DNA of 64,000 nt from Streptomyces sp. ICBB 8177 (GTDB lineage: Bacteria; Actinomycetota; Actinomycetes; Streptomycetales; Streptomycetaceae). The translations under genes were made by a program, and so were the position numbers. The stretch is from contig NZ_NSKH01000018.1 in assembly GCF_003144095.1 (NCBI RefSeq), forward strand, positions 155,716 through 219,715, given 5' to 3'. Positions 35,364 through 46,516 of the stretch are shown in pieces. The notes below the pieces were generated by a model. It saw only the letters and a list, made by a program, of their open reading frames with translations, was not told the origin of the DNA and searched no databases. The first letter of the stretch is position 1, and every line of letters begins with the position of its first letter.

Positions 35364-36386
35364 TCAGCCGATCTTCTTGCCGGCCGAGCGCAGGTTCTCG
35401 GTGGCGGTGACCACGCGGGCGGCCATGCCGGCCTCCGCGGCCTTGCCCCAGGTGCGCGGGTCGTAGGTCTTCTTGTCGCCGACCTCGCCGTCGACCTTCA
35501 GCACACCGTCGTAGTGGGTGAACATGTGCGCCGCCACCGGGCGGGTGAAGGCGTACTGGGTGTCGGTGTCGAGGTTCATCTTGACGACGCCGTTCTCCAG
35601 CGCCTCGTTGATCTCCTCGATCGTGGAGCCGGAACCGCCGTGGAAGACGAAGTCGAACGGGCGCTGCTTGCCGTACTTCTCGCCCACCGCTTCCTGGAGC
35701 TCCTTGAGGATGGAGGGGCGCAGCACGACGTTGCCCGGCTTGTAGACGCCGTGGACGTTGCCGAACGAGGCGGCCAGCAGGTAACGGCCCTTCTCGCCCA
35801 GGCCGACCGCCTCGGCGGTGCGGAACGCGTCGTCGACCGAGGTGTACAGCTTGTCGTTGATCTCGTGGCTGACGCCGTCCTCCTCGCCGCCGGTCGGCGT
35901 GATCTCCATCTCCAGGACGATCTTCGCCTTGGCGGCCTCGGCCAGCAGCTCCTGGGCGATGGCGAGGTTGTCGGCGAGGTTCTCCGCCGAGCCGTCCCAC
36001 ATGTGCGACTGGAACAGCGGGTTGCGGCCCTTGGCGACCCGCTCCTGGGAGATCGCGATCAGCGGACGCACGTAGCCGTCCAGCTTGTCCTTCGGGCAGT
36101 GGTCGGTGTGCAGCGCGATGTTGACCGGGTACTTCTCGGCGACGACGTGCGCGAACTCCGCCAGCGCGACCGCGCCGGTGACCATGTCCTTCTTGTACTG
36201 ACCGCCCAGGAACTCCGCGCCACCGGTGGAGATCTGCACGATGCCGTCGCTCTCCGCCTCGGCGAAACCGCGCAGGGCGGCGTGCAGCGTCTGGGACGAC
36301 GTCACGTTGATGGCCGGGTAGGCGAACCCGCCTGTCTTCGCCCGGTCGAGCATCTCGTTGTAGACCTCGGGGGTTGCGATGGGCAT
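35364..36386 (-). CDS. fba: Fructose-bisphosphate aldolase, class II
   Basis: A zinc-dependent glycolytic/gluconeogenic enzyme interconverting fructose 1,6-bisphosphate with DHAP and glyceraldehyde 3-phosphate. The 340-residue protein has FAYPAINVTSSQTLHAAL, NIALHTDHCPKDKLD with the zinc His/Asp, EMEITPTGGEEDGV, FGNVHGVYKPGNV and HGGSGSTIEEI, matching the long (type IIA) class II aldolases. The ATG at 36386 has AAGGAG 7 nt upstream. Confidence 0.97.
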   Translation of the reverse strand: MPIATPEVYNEMLDRAKTGGFAYPAINVTSSQTLHAALRGFAEAESDGIVQISTGGAEFLGGQYKKDMVTGAVALAEFAHVVAEKYPVNIALHTDHCPKDKLDGYVRPLIAISQERVAKGRNPLFQSHMWDGSAENLADNLAIAQELLAEAAKAKIVLEMEITPTGGEEDGVSHEINDKLYTSVDDAFRTAEAVGLGEKGRYLLAASFGNVHGVYKPGNVVLRPSILKELQEAVGEKYGKQRPFDFVFHGGSGSTIEEINEALENGVVKMNLDTDTQYAFTRPVAAHMFTHYDGVLKVDGEVGDKKTYDPRTWGKAAEAGMAARVVTATENLRSAGKKIG

Positions 36387-36491
36387 GTGTCCGCTCCTTG
36401 AGGTGTGCGGGTACGTAGTGCAGACGTGACGTCGTCGTCGCCCACATCTTCCCAGACTCCCCACGATGGTCCACACAGCCTCTAGCACACA

Positions 36492-36541
36492 AACGAGGGT
36501 GCGGCCGCCGTTTCACGTGAAACAACGACCGCACCCTCGTT
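36492..36541 (-). terminator. pyrE terminator with parS in its loop
   Basis: AACGAGGGTGCGG (36492-36504) and its exact complement (36529-36541) form a 13-bp stem 44 nt after the pyrE stop. The 24-nt loop holds the parS site. Confidence 0.75.
36510..36523. promoter_or_regulatory. parS: parS centromere site
   Basis: GTTTCACGTGAAAC is a perfect 14-bp palindrome identical to the streptomycete parS consensus bound by ParB. ParB-parS complexes near oriC organise the chromosome for segregation during sporulation. Presence of parS places this window in the oriC-proximal core of the chromosome. Only this exact copy was noticed in the window. Confidence 0.88.
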
Positions 36542-36584
36542 GACGCAGGTCAGCGCCGGTTGACGGTGACCCGCGGAGACCGGG

Positions 36585-37124
36585 TCAGCCCAGGCCGAGG
36601 TCGGCCAGGTCGTACGCCGTGACGTACGGCAGACCGGCCTTCTCGATCGCGGGGGCGGCGCCGCGCTCGACGATGACCGCGACGGCGACGACCTCGGCGC
36701 CCGCCTCGCGCGCCGCCTCGACGGCGGTGAGCGGGGAGCCGCCGGTGGTCGAGGTGTCCTCCACCACCAGCACGCGGCGGCCCTTGATGTCCGGGCCCTC
36801 GATGCGGCGCTGCATGCCGTGCGTCTTCTGGGCCTTGCGGACCACGAAGGCGTCCAGTCCGCGGCCCCGGGCGGCGGCGGCGTGCAGCATCGAGGTCGCG
36901 ACCGGGTCGGCGCCGAGGGTGAGCCCGCCCACCGCGTCGTACTCCAGGTGGGCGGTCGCGTCCAGCATGACCTGCCCGACCAGCGGGGCGGCCTCGCCGT
37001 CGAGCGTGATGCGGCGCAGGTCGATGTAGTAGTCGGATTCCAGCCCCGAGGAGAGCGTCACCTTGCCGTGGACCACGGCCTTGTCCTTGATCTGCCGCAG
37101 CAGGGCGTCACGGGCGTCAGTCAT
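36585..37124 (-). CDS. pyrE: Orotate phosphoribosyltransferase
   Basis: PyrE converts orotate and PRPP to OMP in pyrimidine synthesis. The protein has 179 residues from the ATG at 37124. Seen: LSSGLESDYYIDLRR, GADPVATSML, VVRKAQKTHGMQRRIEGP with the catalytic lysines, and the PRPP loop VLVVEDTSTTGGS. TAACCT ends 7 nt before this ATG and no ribosome site is seen, suggesting a leaderless mRNA; a GTG two codons upstream is the alternative start. Confidence 0.94.
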   Translation of the reverse strand: MTDARDALLRQIKDKAVVHGKVTLSSGLESDYYIDLRRITLDGEAAPLVGQVMLDATAHLEYDAVGGLTLGADPVATSMLHAAAARGRGLDAFVVRKAQKTHGMQRRIEGPDIKGRRVLVVEDTSTTGGSPLTAVEAAREAGAEVVAVAVIVERGAAPAIEKAGLPYVTAYDLADLGLG

Positions 37125-37163
37125 GGTCACGAGGTTATCCGCTCCCGTGTCGCGGTCGCCGCG

Positions 37164-37979
37164 CTAGCCCAGCCGCTCCCAGGTGAACGACGCCGTGATC
37201 TCCAGCGGGTCGATCTTGGTGACCAGCCGGGGGCAGGTGTTGAGGCCGTTGGGCGGGCCGGACTGCGGCTCGACGCAGACCGCCTCGGGTTGCTCGTCGT
37301 AGACCACGACCCACGGCGTGGGGCTGGTGACCCGCAGGCGCAGCTGCTCGGGCCAGGTCAGCGCGACATCGACGCCGTCCGGCATGCCGAAGCAGTCGTC
37401 CCAGGGGCCGGGTCGCGGCTCGATGCGGTCACCGGTGGGCAGGTGGTCGGCGCCGCGCTCCTCCTGCCAGACCGGGGAGAAGTCCAGGGCGACGTCCTTC
37501 CCGCCGAGGTTGCGGCGGAACCACGGGTGCCAGCCCGCCTGCGCGGGGAAGGAGTCGTCGGCCGTCTCGACGCCCATCGTCAGGCGCAGGCTGTCGGGCG
37601 TCAGCTCGAAGGACTGCACGACGCGGCCGGGGTACGGCCACGGCTCGGCGAGTTCGTACGAGAAGGCGGCCTCGTTGTCCTCCAGGGTCGGCAGCCGGTC
37701 CCACGCGACGTCCCGGCCGGTGCCGTGGATGGCGTGGGGCGCGGCGTTGACGGGGAGCTGGTGGGTCACGCCGCCGTTGCGGAAGCGGCCCTGCGCGGTG
37801 CGGCCGCACCACGGCACCATGGGGAAGCAGCCGTAGTGGTCGCCCTGGCGCAGCAGTTCCAGGCCGCCGACCCGCAGGCTCGCGATGCGGCAGCCCGCGG
37901 CGGGCAGGATGGTCACCTCGGCGTCGCCCGCGGTGAGGCGGACGGAGGGCGCGCCGGACGCCCCGGGAGTCTCGGTCAT
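37164..37979 (-). CDS. Aldose 1-epimerase family protein
   Basis: A 271-residue beta-sandwich sugar mutarotase-like protein. GDAEVTILPAAGCRIASLRVGG, PMVPWCGRTAQGRFRNGG, IHGTGRDVAW with the catalytic-type His, AGWHPWFRR with the second His, and VCVEPQSGPPNGLN with the general-base Glu region all fit. It may act on free or phosphorylated hexoses; the substrate is not determined. TAGATT ends 6 nt before the ATG, so it is a probable leaderless gene. It lies 39 bp upstream of pyrE on the same strand. Confidence 0.88.
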   Translation of the reverse strand: MTETPGASGAPSVRLTAGDAEVTILPAAGCRIASLRVGGLELLRQGDHYGCFPMVPWCGRTAQGRFRNGGVTHQLPVNAAPHAIHGTGRDVAWDRLPTLEDNEAAFSYELAEPWPYPGRVVQSFELTPDSLRLTMGVETADDSFPAQAGWHPWFRRNLGGKDVALDFSPVWQEERGADHLPTGDRIEPRPGPWDDCFGMPDGVDVALTWPEQLRLRVTSPTPWVVVYDEQPEAVCVEPQSGPPNGLNTCPRLVTKIDPLEITASFTWERLG

Positions 37980-37988
37980 ACCGCGAAT

Positions 37989-38810
37989 CTACCGGCGCCG
38001 CCGCAGCACCCGGCCCACCACGACCGCCGAGGCGAGCAGTGCCGCCGCGGCCGGGGCGGCCCAGCGCAGGGTGTCGGTCGCCGAACCGGTCTCCGGCGCG
38101 GGCACGGGGGCGTACCGCCCGCGCGGCGGCGCGTGGTCGACCTCTTCCGCGCTGCGGCCGATCATGGTGCGGCGGGCGTGCGCGGCCTCGGCGGGCGGCT
38201 CGTCGCCGTCGCCGCCGGTCGTGCGCAGGTCGTCCTCGATCTCGGCGACCGTCTCCGGTACCTCGACCCCGAGCACGGCGACCCCGTCGTCGTCCTCGCC
38301 GTCCGCCCCGTCCTCCGCCTCGCCCTCGCCGGAGGCGTCGGCCCCGGCCGGGTCCGCGGGCTCGGGCAGGGTGACCGGTTCGGCCTGGAGGTCGGTGGTC
38401 AGGTCGCTGACGAAACGGTCCAGCAGGCGCCGCCCGGAGGCCTCCGTCGTCGCCTCGTCGTACTCCGTCAGCCGGCCGTCGGCCTGCACGGCTCCCGAGA
38501 AGTCCATCCGGGTGCCGCCTTCGGCCGGGTCGAGTTCGATGACCAGGGCCACCTTGATCGCGCCGGTGCCGCGCGCCTCGGTGCCCTCGCCCTCGATCTC
38601 GAAGCCCCCGTCGCAGGCGGCGATGCGCAGCGAGCCGCGGTACGTGATCGTCGAACCGCCTATCCGCAGCCGCAGCCGCCCCGCGAGCGTGCCGGCCGAG
38701 GAGGCACCGTCGCGCTGCAACGCGGACACGCAGCGCGCCACCCGGTCCGGCTCGGTCAGCGCCTGCCGGACGACCTCCACCGGGAACGGAACGAACGCCT
38801 CATGCTCCAT
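37989..38810 (-). CDS. SRPBCC/CoxG-like protein with C-terminal membrane anchor
   Basis: A 273-residue protein. Residues 1-140 form an SRPBCC-type fold (MEHEAFVPFPVEVVRQAL, GTRMDFSGAVQADGRL, RLLDRFVSDLTTDL) like the CoxG group. A long acidic Glu/Asp/Gly-rich linker follows, then a C-terminal membrane helix (AAPAAAALLASAVVVGRVL) ending in four arginines, so it is tail-anchored with the fold in the cytosol. Function unknown. The ATG at 38810 lies 8 nt behind TAGGCT and is probably leaderless; a start 9 codons upstream is less likely. Confidence 0.82.
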   Translation of the reverse strand: MEHEAFVPFPVEVVRQALTEPDRVARCVSALQRDGASSAGTLAGRLRLRIGGSTITYRGSLRIAACDGGFEIEGEGTEARGTGAIKVALVIELDPAEGGTRMDFSGAVQADGRLTEYDEATTEASGRRLLDRFVSDLTTDLQAEPVTLPEPADPAGADASGEGEAEDGADGEDDDGVAVLGVEVPETVAEIEDDLRTTGGDGDEPPAEAAHARRTMIGRSAEEVDHAPPRGRYAPVPAPETGSATDTLRWAAPAAAALLASAVVVGRVLRRRR

Positions 38811-38929
38811 ACCGGCTGAGCCTACCCACTGGTTCACGGCTCAGGCAGCGTCCGCGCCCCGCGTTCCGGCGTGCCGCGCCGCCGCCCCGTTCTGCGACCG
38901 CCGGCCGGCGCGGCGGCGGCCGGTCCGGC

Positions 38930-39472
38930 TCAGGCCAGCCCCGACACCCGGGTCCGGGTGGCGACCAGCCGTCTTTCCTGCGGGTAGGCGTGCCAGGTGC
39001 GCCACTGCACCTCGGCGCCGCCCTCGGGCCCGCGCTGTACGAGCATCGCGGTGAACGCGTTGGGGTCACCGGGGAAGCGTCCGGCCAGGCCGTTGGGGTG
39101 TTCGGCGACCAGCGCCAGCAGTTCCTGGGCCCGTCCGGCGAACGCGCCGCGCGGCAGGGTCTCGACGCGGGCGGCGAACTCGTACTCCCAGTCGCCCACG
39201 CGTTCGGCCACGCCGAGCGGCAGGGGTGTTCTGCTGCCCGGCAGGCAGGCGACGGTCTCGGAGCAGCCGCCGCCCGAGGCCTCGACGAGCACCTGGTGGG
39301 AGGCGCCGAGCAGCCGCATCTGCACCTGGACCCGGGAGGTGCGGGAGGCACCGAGGTCCAGGTCGAGGTCGAGGTCGACCACGGCGAGCGCCGGCAGCGG
39401 TTCCTTGCCCAGGCGCCAGGCCAGGTCCCCGGCGCGGGTATCGGTGTAGGCGGTCTGGAGGGTGGTGAGCAT
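38930..39472 (-). CDS. DUF2617 family protein
   Basis: A 180-residue protein with TLQTAYTDTRAGDLAWRLG at the N-terminus, ALAVVDLDLDLDLGASRTS and VQVQMRLLGASHQVLVE in the middle, and WRTWHAYPQERRLVATRTRV near the end. I recognise this as the actinobacterial DUF2617 family, function unknown. The ATG at 39472 fits the family length. Confidence 0.85.
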   Translation of the reverse strand: MLTTLQTAYTDTRAGDLAWRLGKEPLPALAVVDLDLDLDLGASRTSRVQVQMRLLGASHQVLVEASGGGCSETVACLPGSRTPLPLGVAERVGDWEYEFAARVETLPRGAFAGRAQELLALVAEHPNGLAGRFPGDPNAFTAMLVQRGPEGGAEVQWRTWHAYPQERRLVATRTRVSGLA

Positions 39473-39844
39473 GGGTCGGCTCCGCAAGCACGCAGTGCAG
39501 TGGTGAGTGGGCCGGCCCGCCCCTGTTCCCTCGCTGTCGAGGGGGTGTGTGAACGGACCCAGGGAACGTCCGCCGGCTCGGTGTCCACGGGGGGTGAAGT
39601 CCACGGGGGTCTGGAGAACACGGAATCACGAAACCGGCCGTGCACACAGCTTCTTTACCCATTCACGCCCGGTTTTACATCCGCACGGGCACGTACCAGT
39701 TCACGTGTTCACCCGCGCGTCGGGCGCGATCGGCCGTGCCCCGGCGCGCGCATATGCGCGAGGCGATTCAACGGCGTTGCCGCGCAAGCGGTTTGTGCCC
39801 CCGACGGCCCTCGGGCCGACCCCCGCCGCCCCCTCGTTCGGCCC
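39473..39844. other. Gap with little recognisable content
   Basis: A 372-bp gap. It is somewhat less GC-rich around 39630-39690. It must carry the DUF2617 promoter on the minus strand, but no convincing -35/-10 pair was found. A GCGC/GCGC palindrome with a CATATG centre lies at about 39747-39758. No gene seen. Confidence 0.4.
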
Positions 39845-40117
39845 TCAGTGGTGGCCGCCTCCGCCGCCGCCGTGGCCGCCGGAGAAGCCGCCGCCGTGGT
39901 GGCCGCCGCCGAAGATCCCGCCCCCGTGGTGGTGGCCGTGGTGGTGCGTGCCGGTCCGCGTGCCGGCGTCGGCGCCGGGCAGCCAGGCGCCGTCGTCGAG
40001 GCCCGGGTCCGACGAACCGCGTCCGCCGCACCGCCGCTGGTCCGGCCGCCGCGCCGAGACCGCCGCCAGGATCACCGCGCACGCCACGCAGCCGATGATG
40101 ACGAGTCCGAAGCCCAT
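39845..40117 (-). CDS. Small membrane protein with His/Gly-rich tail
   Basis: A 90-residue protein with one N-terminal membrane helix (GLVIIGCVACAVILAAVSA, residues 4-22) and a C-terminal tail of about 35 residues made of His-His-Gly and Gly-Gly-His groups. At least 12 His occur in the tail, as in metal-binding peptides. The function is unknown; a metal-buffering role is inference. The ATG at 40117 follows GGGGG at 6 nt. It is divergent from the aminotransferase gene. Confidence 0.65.
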   Translation of the reverse strand: MGFGLVIIGCVACAVILAAVSARRPDQRRCGGRGSSDPGLDDGAWLPGADAGTRTGTHHHGHHHGGGIFGGGHHGGGFSGGHGGGGGGHH

Positions 40118-40340
40118 GGGGCACCCCCGTTCCGATCGCCGCCCGCCGCGCCCCCCTGGTGCAGGGGCGGGCGGTGTGTGCCGGACCACATTCCCCACCG
40201 GCCGCGGGGTAAAGCGGAGTTGAGCGGTTCCAGAGGTTCGGCGGGCGGTCCGGGCGCGGTGTGCCGTGGTTGTCCGGGGCCCGCCGGGTGCCGGAGGATG
40301 GCGCCGGATCCACGAGGACCCCAGGGACCAGGGAGCGGGC

Positions 40341-41501
40341 ATGGCGGGCAGGCCGGTGTTGAATCGCAGGCTGGACGGGCACGGAACCACGATCTTCGCG
40401 GAGATGTCGGCGCTGGCGGTGGCGACCGGCGCGATCAACCTGGGCCAGGGCTTCCCGGACACCGACGGCCCCGAGGAGGTCCGGGAGGCGGCGGTGCGAG
40501 CGCTGCGCGAGGGACGCGGCAACCAGTACCCGCCGGGGCCCGGCGTCCCCGAACTGCGGGTCGCGGTCGCCGACCACCAACGCCGGTTCTACGGCCTGGA
40601 GTTCGACCCCGACCGCGAGGTGCTGGTGACCGCGGGCGCCACCGAGGCGATCGCCGCCGCGCTGCTCGCGCTGCTGGAGCCGGGCGACGAGGTGATCGCG
40701 TTCGAACCCTTCTACGACTCCTACGCCGCGTGCATCGCGATGGCGGGCGCGGTACGGGTGCCGCTGACGCTGCGCGCGCCGGACTTCCGGCCCGACCTGG
40801 ACGCGCTGCGCGACGCGGTCACCCCGCGCACCCGGCTGCTGCTGCTCAACTCCCCGCACAACCCCACCGGCATGGTGCTCACCCGCGACGAGCTGACCGC
40901 CATCGCCGCACTCGCCGTCGAGCGGGACCTGCTGGTGGTCACCGACGAGGTCTACGAGCACCTGGTCTACGACGGCGAGCACGTCCCGCTGATCTCGCTG
41001 CCGGGGATGCGCGAGCGCACGGTGTCGATCTCGTCGTCCGGCAAGACCTTCTCGTTCACCGGCTGGAAGGTCGGCTGGGTCACCGGCAGCGCCGAGCTGG
41101 TCGCCGCCGTGCGGACGGCCAAGCAGTACCTGACCTTCGTCAGCTCCGGGCCCTTCCAGTACGCGATCGCCGAGGCGCTGCGGCTGCCGGACGGCTACTT
41201 CGGCACCTTCCGCGAGCAGCTGCGCGGCAAGCGCGACCTGCTGACCGCCGGGCTGGCCGACGCTGGCCTCGAGGTCCACCGCCCGCAGGGCACGTACTTC
41301 GTCACGGCCGACATCGCCCCGCTGGGCGAGAAGGACGGCATCGCCTTCTGCCGGCAGCTGCCCGAGCGCTGCGGCGTGGTCGCGGTGCCCAACGCGGTCT
41401 TCTACGACGACCCCGACGCGGGCCGCAGCCAGGTGCGCTTCGCGTTCTGCAAGCGCGAGGAGGTGCTGCGGGAGGCCGTGGCACGGCTGCGCGGGTGCTG
41501 A
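40341..41501 (+). CDS. Class I/II PLP-dependent aminotransferase
   Basis: A 386-residue fold-type I aminotransferase similar to the methionine/kynurenine-oxoglutarate transaminase branch (YbdL/KAT). Seen: INLGQGFPDTDGP for substrate carboxylate, GRGNQYPPGPGVPELR, TAGATEAIAAALLAL, NSPHNPTGMVL, VVTDEVYEHLVYDG with the PLP Asp/Tyr, and the Schiff-base Lys in SSGKTFSFTGWKVGW. The ATG at 40341 follows GGGAG. The exact amino donor cannot be named; a link to the kynurenine operon 6 kb away is possible but unsupported. Confidence 0.9.
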   Translation: MAGRPVLNRRLDGHGTTIFAEMSALAVATGAINLGQGFPDTDGPEEVREAAVRALREGRGNQYPPGPGVPELRVAVADHQRRFYGLEFDPDREVLVTAGATEAIAAALLALLEPGDEVIAFEPFYDSYAACIAMAGAVRVPLTLRAPDFRPDLDALRDAVTPRTRLLLLNSPHNPTGMVLTRDELTAIAALAVERDLLVVTDEVYEHLVYDGEHVPLISLPGMRERTVSISSSGKTFSFTGWKVGWVTGSAELVAAVRTAKQYLTFVSSGPFQYAIAEALRLPDGYFGTFREQLRGKRDLLTAGLADAGLEVHRPQGTYFVTADIAPLGEKDGIAFCRQLPERCGVVAVPNAVFYDDPDAGRSQVRFAFCKREEVLREAVARLRGC

Positions 41502-41530
41502 CGCGCGCCGGCTACGGACAGGCAGCAGCG

Positions 41531-41563
41531 GTTCACCCTGTGTTCGCCCGGCGTTCGCGAACC
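41531..41563 (+). promoter_or_regulatory. Candidate PHO box (three 11-bp direct repeats)
   Basis: GTTCACCCTGT, GTTCGCCCGGC and GTTCGCGAACC follow each other without gaps. The first two fit the 11-bp direct-repeat units bound by the phosphate regulator PhoP of Streptomyces; the third is weaker. The site is 30 bp after the aminotransferase stop and about 230 bp before the mannosyltransferase. Confidence 0.5.
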
Positions 41564-41792
41564 GGGGGATGACTTGCAGGAAGCTGTGAACAGGCCCGGG
41601 CGACGGCAGACCTGACGCAACCCGTTCCCGTTTTCCACCGTCCTTCACCTTTGGTGGTGGATACGCGGATCCCGGCGCGCCGACGACAGCCGGTCGGTGA
41701 TGCGTCCGGGCCCGATATCCGTCAGGCTTTGTCAGAGGCTTGTCGTCAGCACGGTGCCGCGAGGCGGTCGCCCCGGGAGGAGCGAGAACAAG

Positions 41793-43016
41793 GTGTATAC
41801 GGCCGAGCCGGTCCCGACGCAGGCTCCTCCCGCACCCGGGGGCCCGCCCGGCCTGGGCCCCTCGGTCCGCTCCCGGGCCGGCCGGGTGAGGGCGTCACTG
41901 CGCAGGTCGGCGCCCGCGCTCGCGGTCTACGCGGCGGTGCGCGCCGCGGGGCTGCTGTTCCTGACGGCCTACGCCTGGTACTCCGGCGCACATCCGCGCA
42001 CCCTGCTGGGCACCTCCTGGGACGCCCGCTGGTACCTGCGGATCGCCCAGTACGGCTACGGGACGGTCATCCCGTCCGGTACCCAGCACGCCGTGATCTA
42101 CAACGACCTGGCGTTCTTCCCGCTCTACCCGATGACCGTGCGGGCGGTGCACACCGTGCTGCCGATCGGCCTGGTCAACGTCGCGCTGCTGGTCGCCTGG
42201 GCGGCGGCGGGACTGACCGCCTGGGCGGTCTACCTGATCGGCGAGCGGCTGTACGGCCACCGCGTCGGCATGGCGCTGGTCCTGCTGTACGGGCTGCTGC
42301 CGCACGCGATCATCCAGACGATGGCGTACACCGAGCCGGTGCTGACCGCCCTTTCGGCCTGGGCGCTGTACGCGGTGCTGACCCGGCGGTGGATCGCCGC
42401 GGGCGTCCTGGCGGCGCTGGCGGGCTGCGCGCGACCCAACGGCTGCGCGGTGGCCGCGGCGGTGTGCGCGGGCGTGCTGGTCGACGCCTGGCGCAAGCGG
42501 AAGGCCGGCAGACCCTGGTTCGAGCCGCGGGCCTGGGCGGGGGCGCTGATCGCGCCGCTGGGGTGGTTCGGCTACGTGCTGTGGGTGGGCCTGCAGACCG
42601 ATGACCTCAAGGGGTACTTCACCGTGCAGGCGGGCTGGGGGTCGCGCTACGACTTCGGGTGGAGCGCGCTGCGCTACTTCAAGCACCTGCTGACGCACCC
42701 CAGCTACTTCACGTACTACGTGGCGGCCTTCATCGTCGCCGGGTTCGTGATCCTCTTCGTGCTGTGCGTGACCGACCGCATCCCGGTCGCACTGCTGGTG
42801 TACAGCGCGGTGCTGCTGCTGATCGGCATCGGCGGCGCCGGCTTCTTCCAGTGCAAGCCGCGCTTCCTGATGCCCGCCTTCCCGGTGCTGATCCCGGCGG
42901 CCATCGCGCTGGCGAAGGCCCGGCCGCGGACGGCCGCGGTGGCGGTCGTCTCGCTGGCCGGGTTCTCGTTCTGCTACGGCACCTACCTGCTGACGGTCTC
43001 CCCGCTCGCGCTGTAG
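41793..43016 (+). CDS. PIG-V-like membrane mannosyltransferase
   Basis: A 407-residue polytopic membrane protein with about 9-10 predicted helices. GTSWDARWYLRIAQYGYG (an Asp-Ala-Arg-Trp-Tyr loop) is the hallmark of PIG-V/GT-C-type lipid-linked mannosyltransferases, and FFPLYPMTVRAV and QCKPRFLMPAFPVLIP also match. It would transfer sugar from polyprenyl-phosphate to an extracytoplasmic acceptor. The acceptor is unknown. GTG start at 41793 after GGGAGGAG (a longish spacing). Confidence 0.84.
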   Translation: MYTAEPVPTQAPPAPGGPPGLGPSVRSRAGRVRASLRRSAPALAVYAAVRAAGLLFLTAYAWYSGAHPRTLLGTSWDARWYLRIAQYGYGTVIPSGTQHAVIYNDLAFFPLYPMTVRAVHTVLPIGLVNVALLVAWAAAGLTAWAVYLIGERLYGHRVGMALVLLYGLLPHAIIQTMAYTEPVLTALSAWALYAVLTRRWIAAGVLAALAGCARPNGCAVAAAVCAGVLVDAWRKRKAGRPWFEPRAWAGALIAPLGWFGYVLWVGLQTDDLKGYFTVQAGWGSRYDFGWSALRYFKHLLTHPSYFTYYVAAFIVAGFVILFVLCVTDRIPVALLVYSAVLLLIGIGGAGFFQCKPRFLMPAFPVLIPAAIALAKARPRTAAVAVVSLAGFSFCYGTYLLTVSPLAL

Positions 43017-43059
43017 CGGCGGCGGGTCCGGACCGGGCGGAGGGCGGGGACGGCCGGGG

Positions 43060-43590
43060 TCACTCCCCCGGCTCGTCGCCCTCCTCGGCGTCCTGCTCCA
43101 GGCCGAGCTGCTCCACGACCCACTTGTCGAAGTCGATCGAGGCGCGCACCCAGCTGACGGTGGAGGAGACGAAGTGCTCCAGGCCGACGCCGAGGCCCAG
43201 CAGCAGCTGCGCCTCGCCGATCAGCCGCACCGTGCCGTCGTCGTGGGTGTGGGTGTAGACCTTCGGCCACAGCGTCTGGCGGTTCCAGCCGTCGATGACC
43301 TCCAGCAGCCTGCCCTTGTCGTCCAGGCTGTAGGGGCGGTCGTAGAACGTGCGGACCGCGAAGACCTCCTGCTCGCCCTCGCCCCGGAACATGAAGTACG
43401 TCCGGAAGTCCTCCCAGGGAGCGGCGAGGTCGCCCTCGTCGTCCACGACGTACTTCAGCTCCATCTGGTCCAGCAGTTGCTTGACCAGATCCTGGTCCGG
43501 CCTGATCACGCCGCCTCCGGGCGGTCCGGCGGGCGGCTCGTTGGCGGGCCGGCCGCCGAAGTTCGGAATCGAGGACGGGTCAATGCTCAC
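43060..43590 (-). CDS. YbjN domain protein
   Basis: A 176-residue acidic protein with a Pro/Gly-rich N-terminus and a YbjN fold: DQDLVKQLLDQMELKYVVDDEGDL, FRTYFMFRGEGEQEVFAVRTFYD and VYTHTHDDGTVRLIGEAQLL (the last conserved). YbjN-like proteins resemble type III secretion chaperones structurally, but the role in actinobacteria is unknown. The GTG at 43590 (VSIDPSSIPNFGG) matches the usual family start; an ATG 11 codons upstream is less likely. Confidence 0.85.
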   Translation of the reverse strand: MSIDPSSIPNFGGRPANEPPAGPPGGGVIRPDQDLVKQLLDQMELKYVVDDEGDLAAPWEDFRTYFMFRGEGEQEVFAVRTFYDRPYSLDDKGRLLEVIDGWNRQTLWPKVYTHTHDDGTVRLIGEAQLLLGLGVGLEHFVSSTVSWVRASIDFDKWVVEQLGLEQDAEEGDEPGE

Positions 43591-43713
43591 CGCGGGTTTC
43601 CCTTCGTACGCCGATTGCGCCATCCTCCCGCACTCCGGCGGGGGCGTGGCAACCCCCACCGGCAGCGGGTCGCCGGTGCCCCCGAGGCACCGGCCGGGCG
43701 GCGCCGCGAGGGG

Positions 43714-46377
<2,664 letters not shown>

Positions 46378-46435
46378 GTGTGGGTGGACCTCCTCGGCGC
46401 GTCCCGTGGTTCCTGCCATGTCAAGTGTAAGGCAA

Positions 46436-46456
46436 CTTGAGTCGAGTGTGCTCAAC
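46436..46456 (-). promoter_or_regulatory. HAIR operator of clpB (HspR site)
   Basis: CTTGAGT-N7-GCTCAAC matches the HAIR consensus CTTGAGT-N7-ACTCAAG with two changes in the right half. It is 60-80 bp upstream of the clpB start. A TCAAGT-N8-ACTTGA repeat overlaps it at 46421-46440. Confidence 0.85.
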
Positions 46457-46516
46457 TTTGGCGGACGAGATGAGCCGGACCGCCTCGCGGTGCGCCGGCC
46501 CCCTCCCCGCCCGGGG

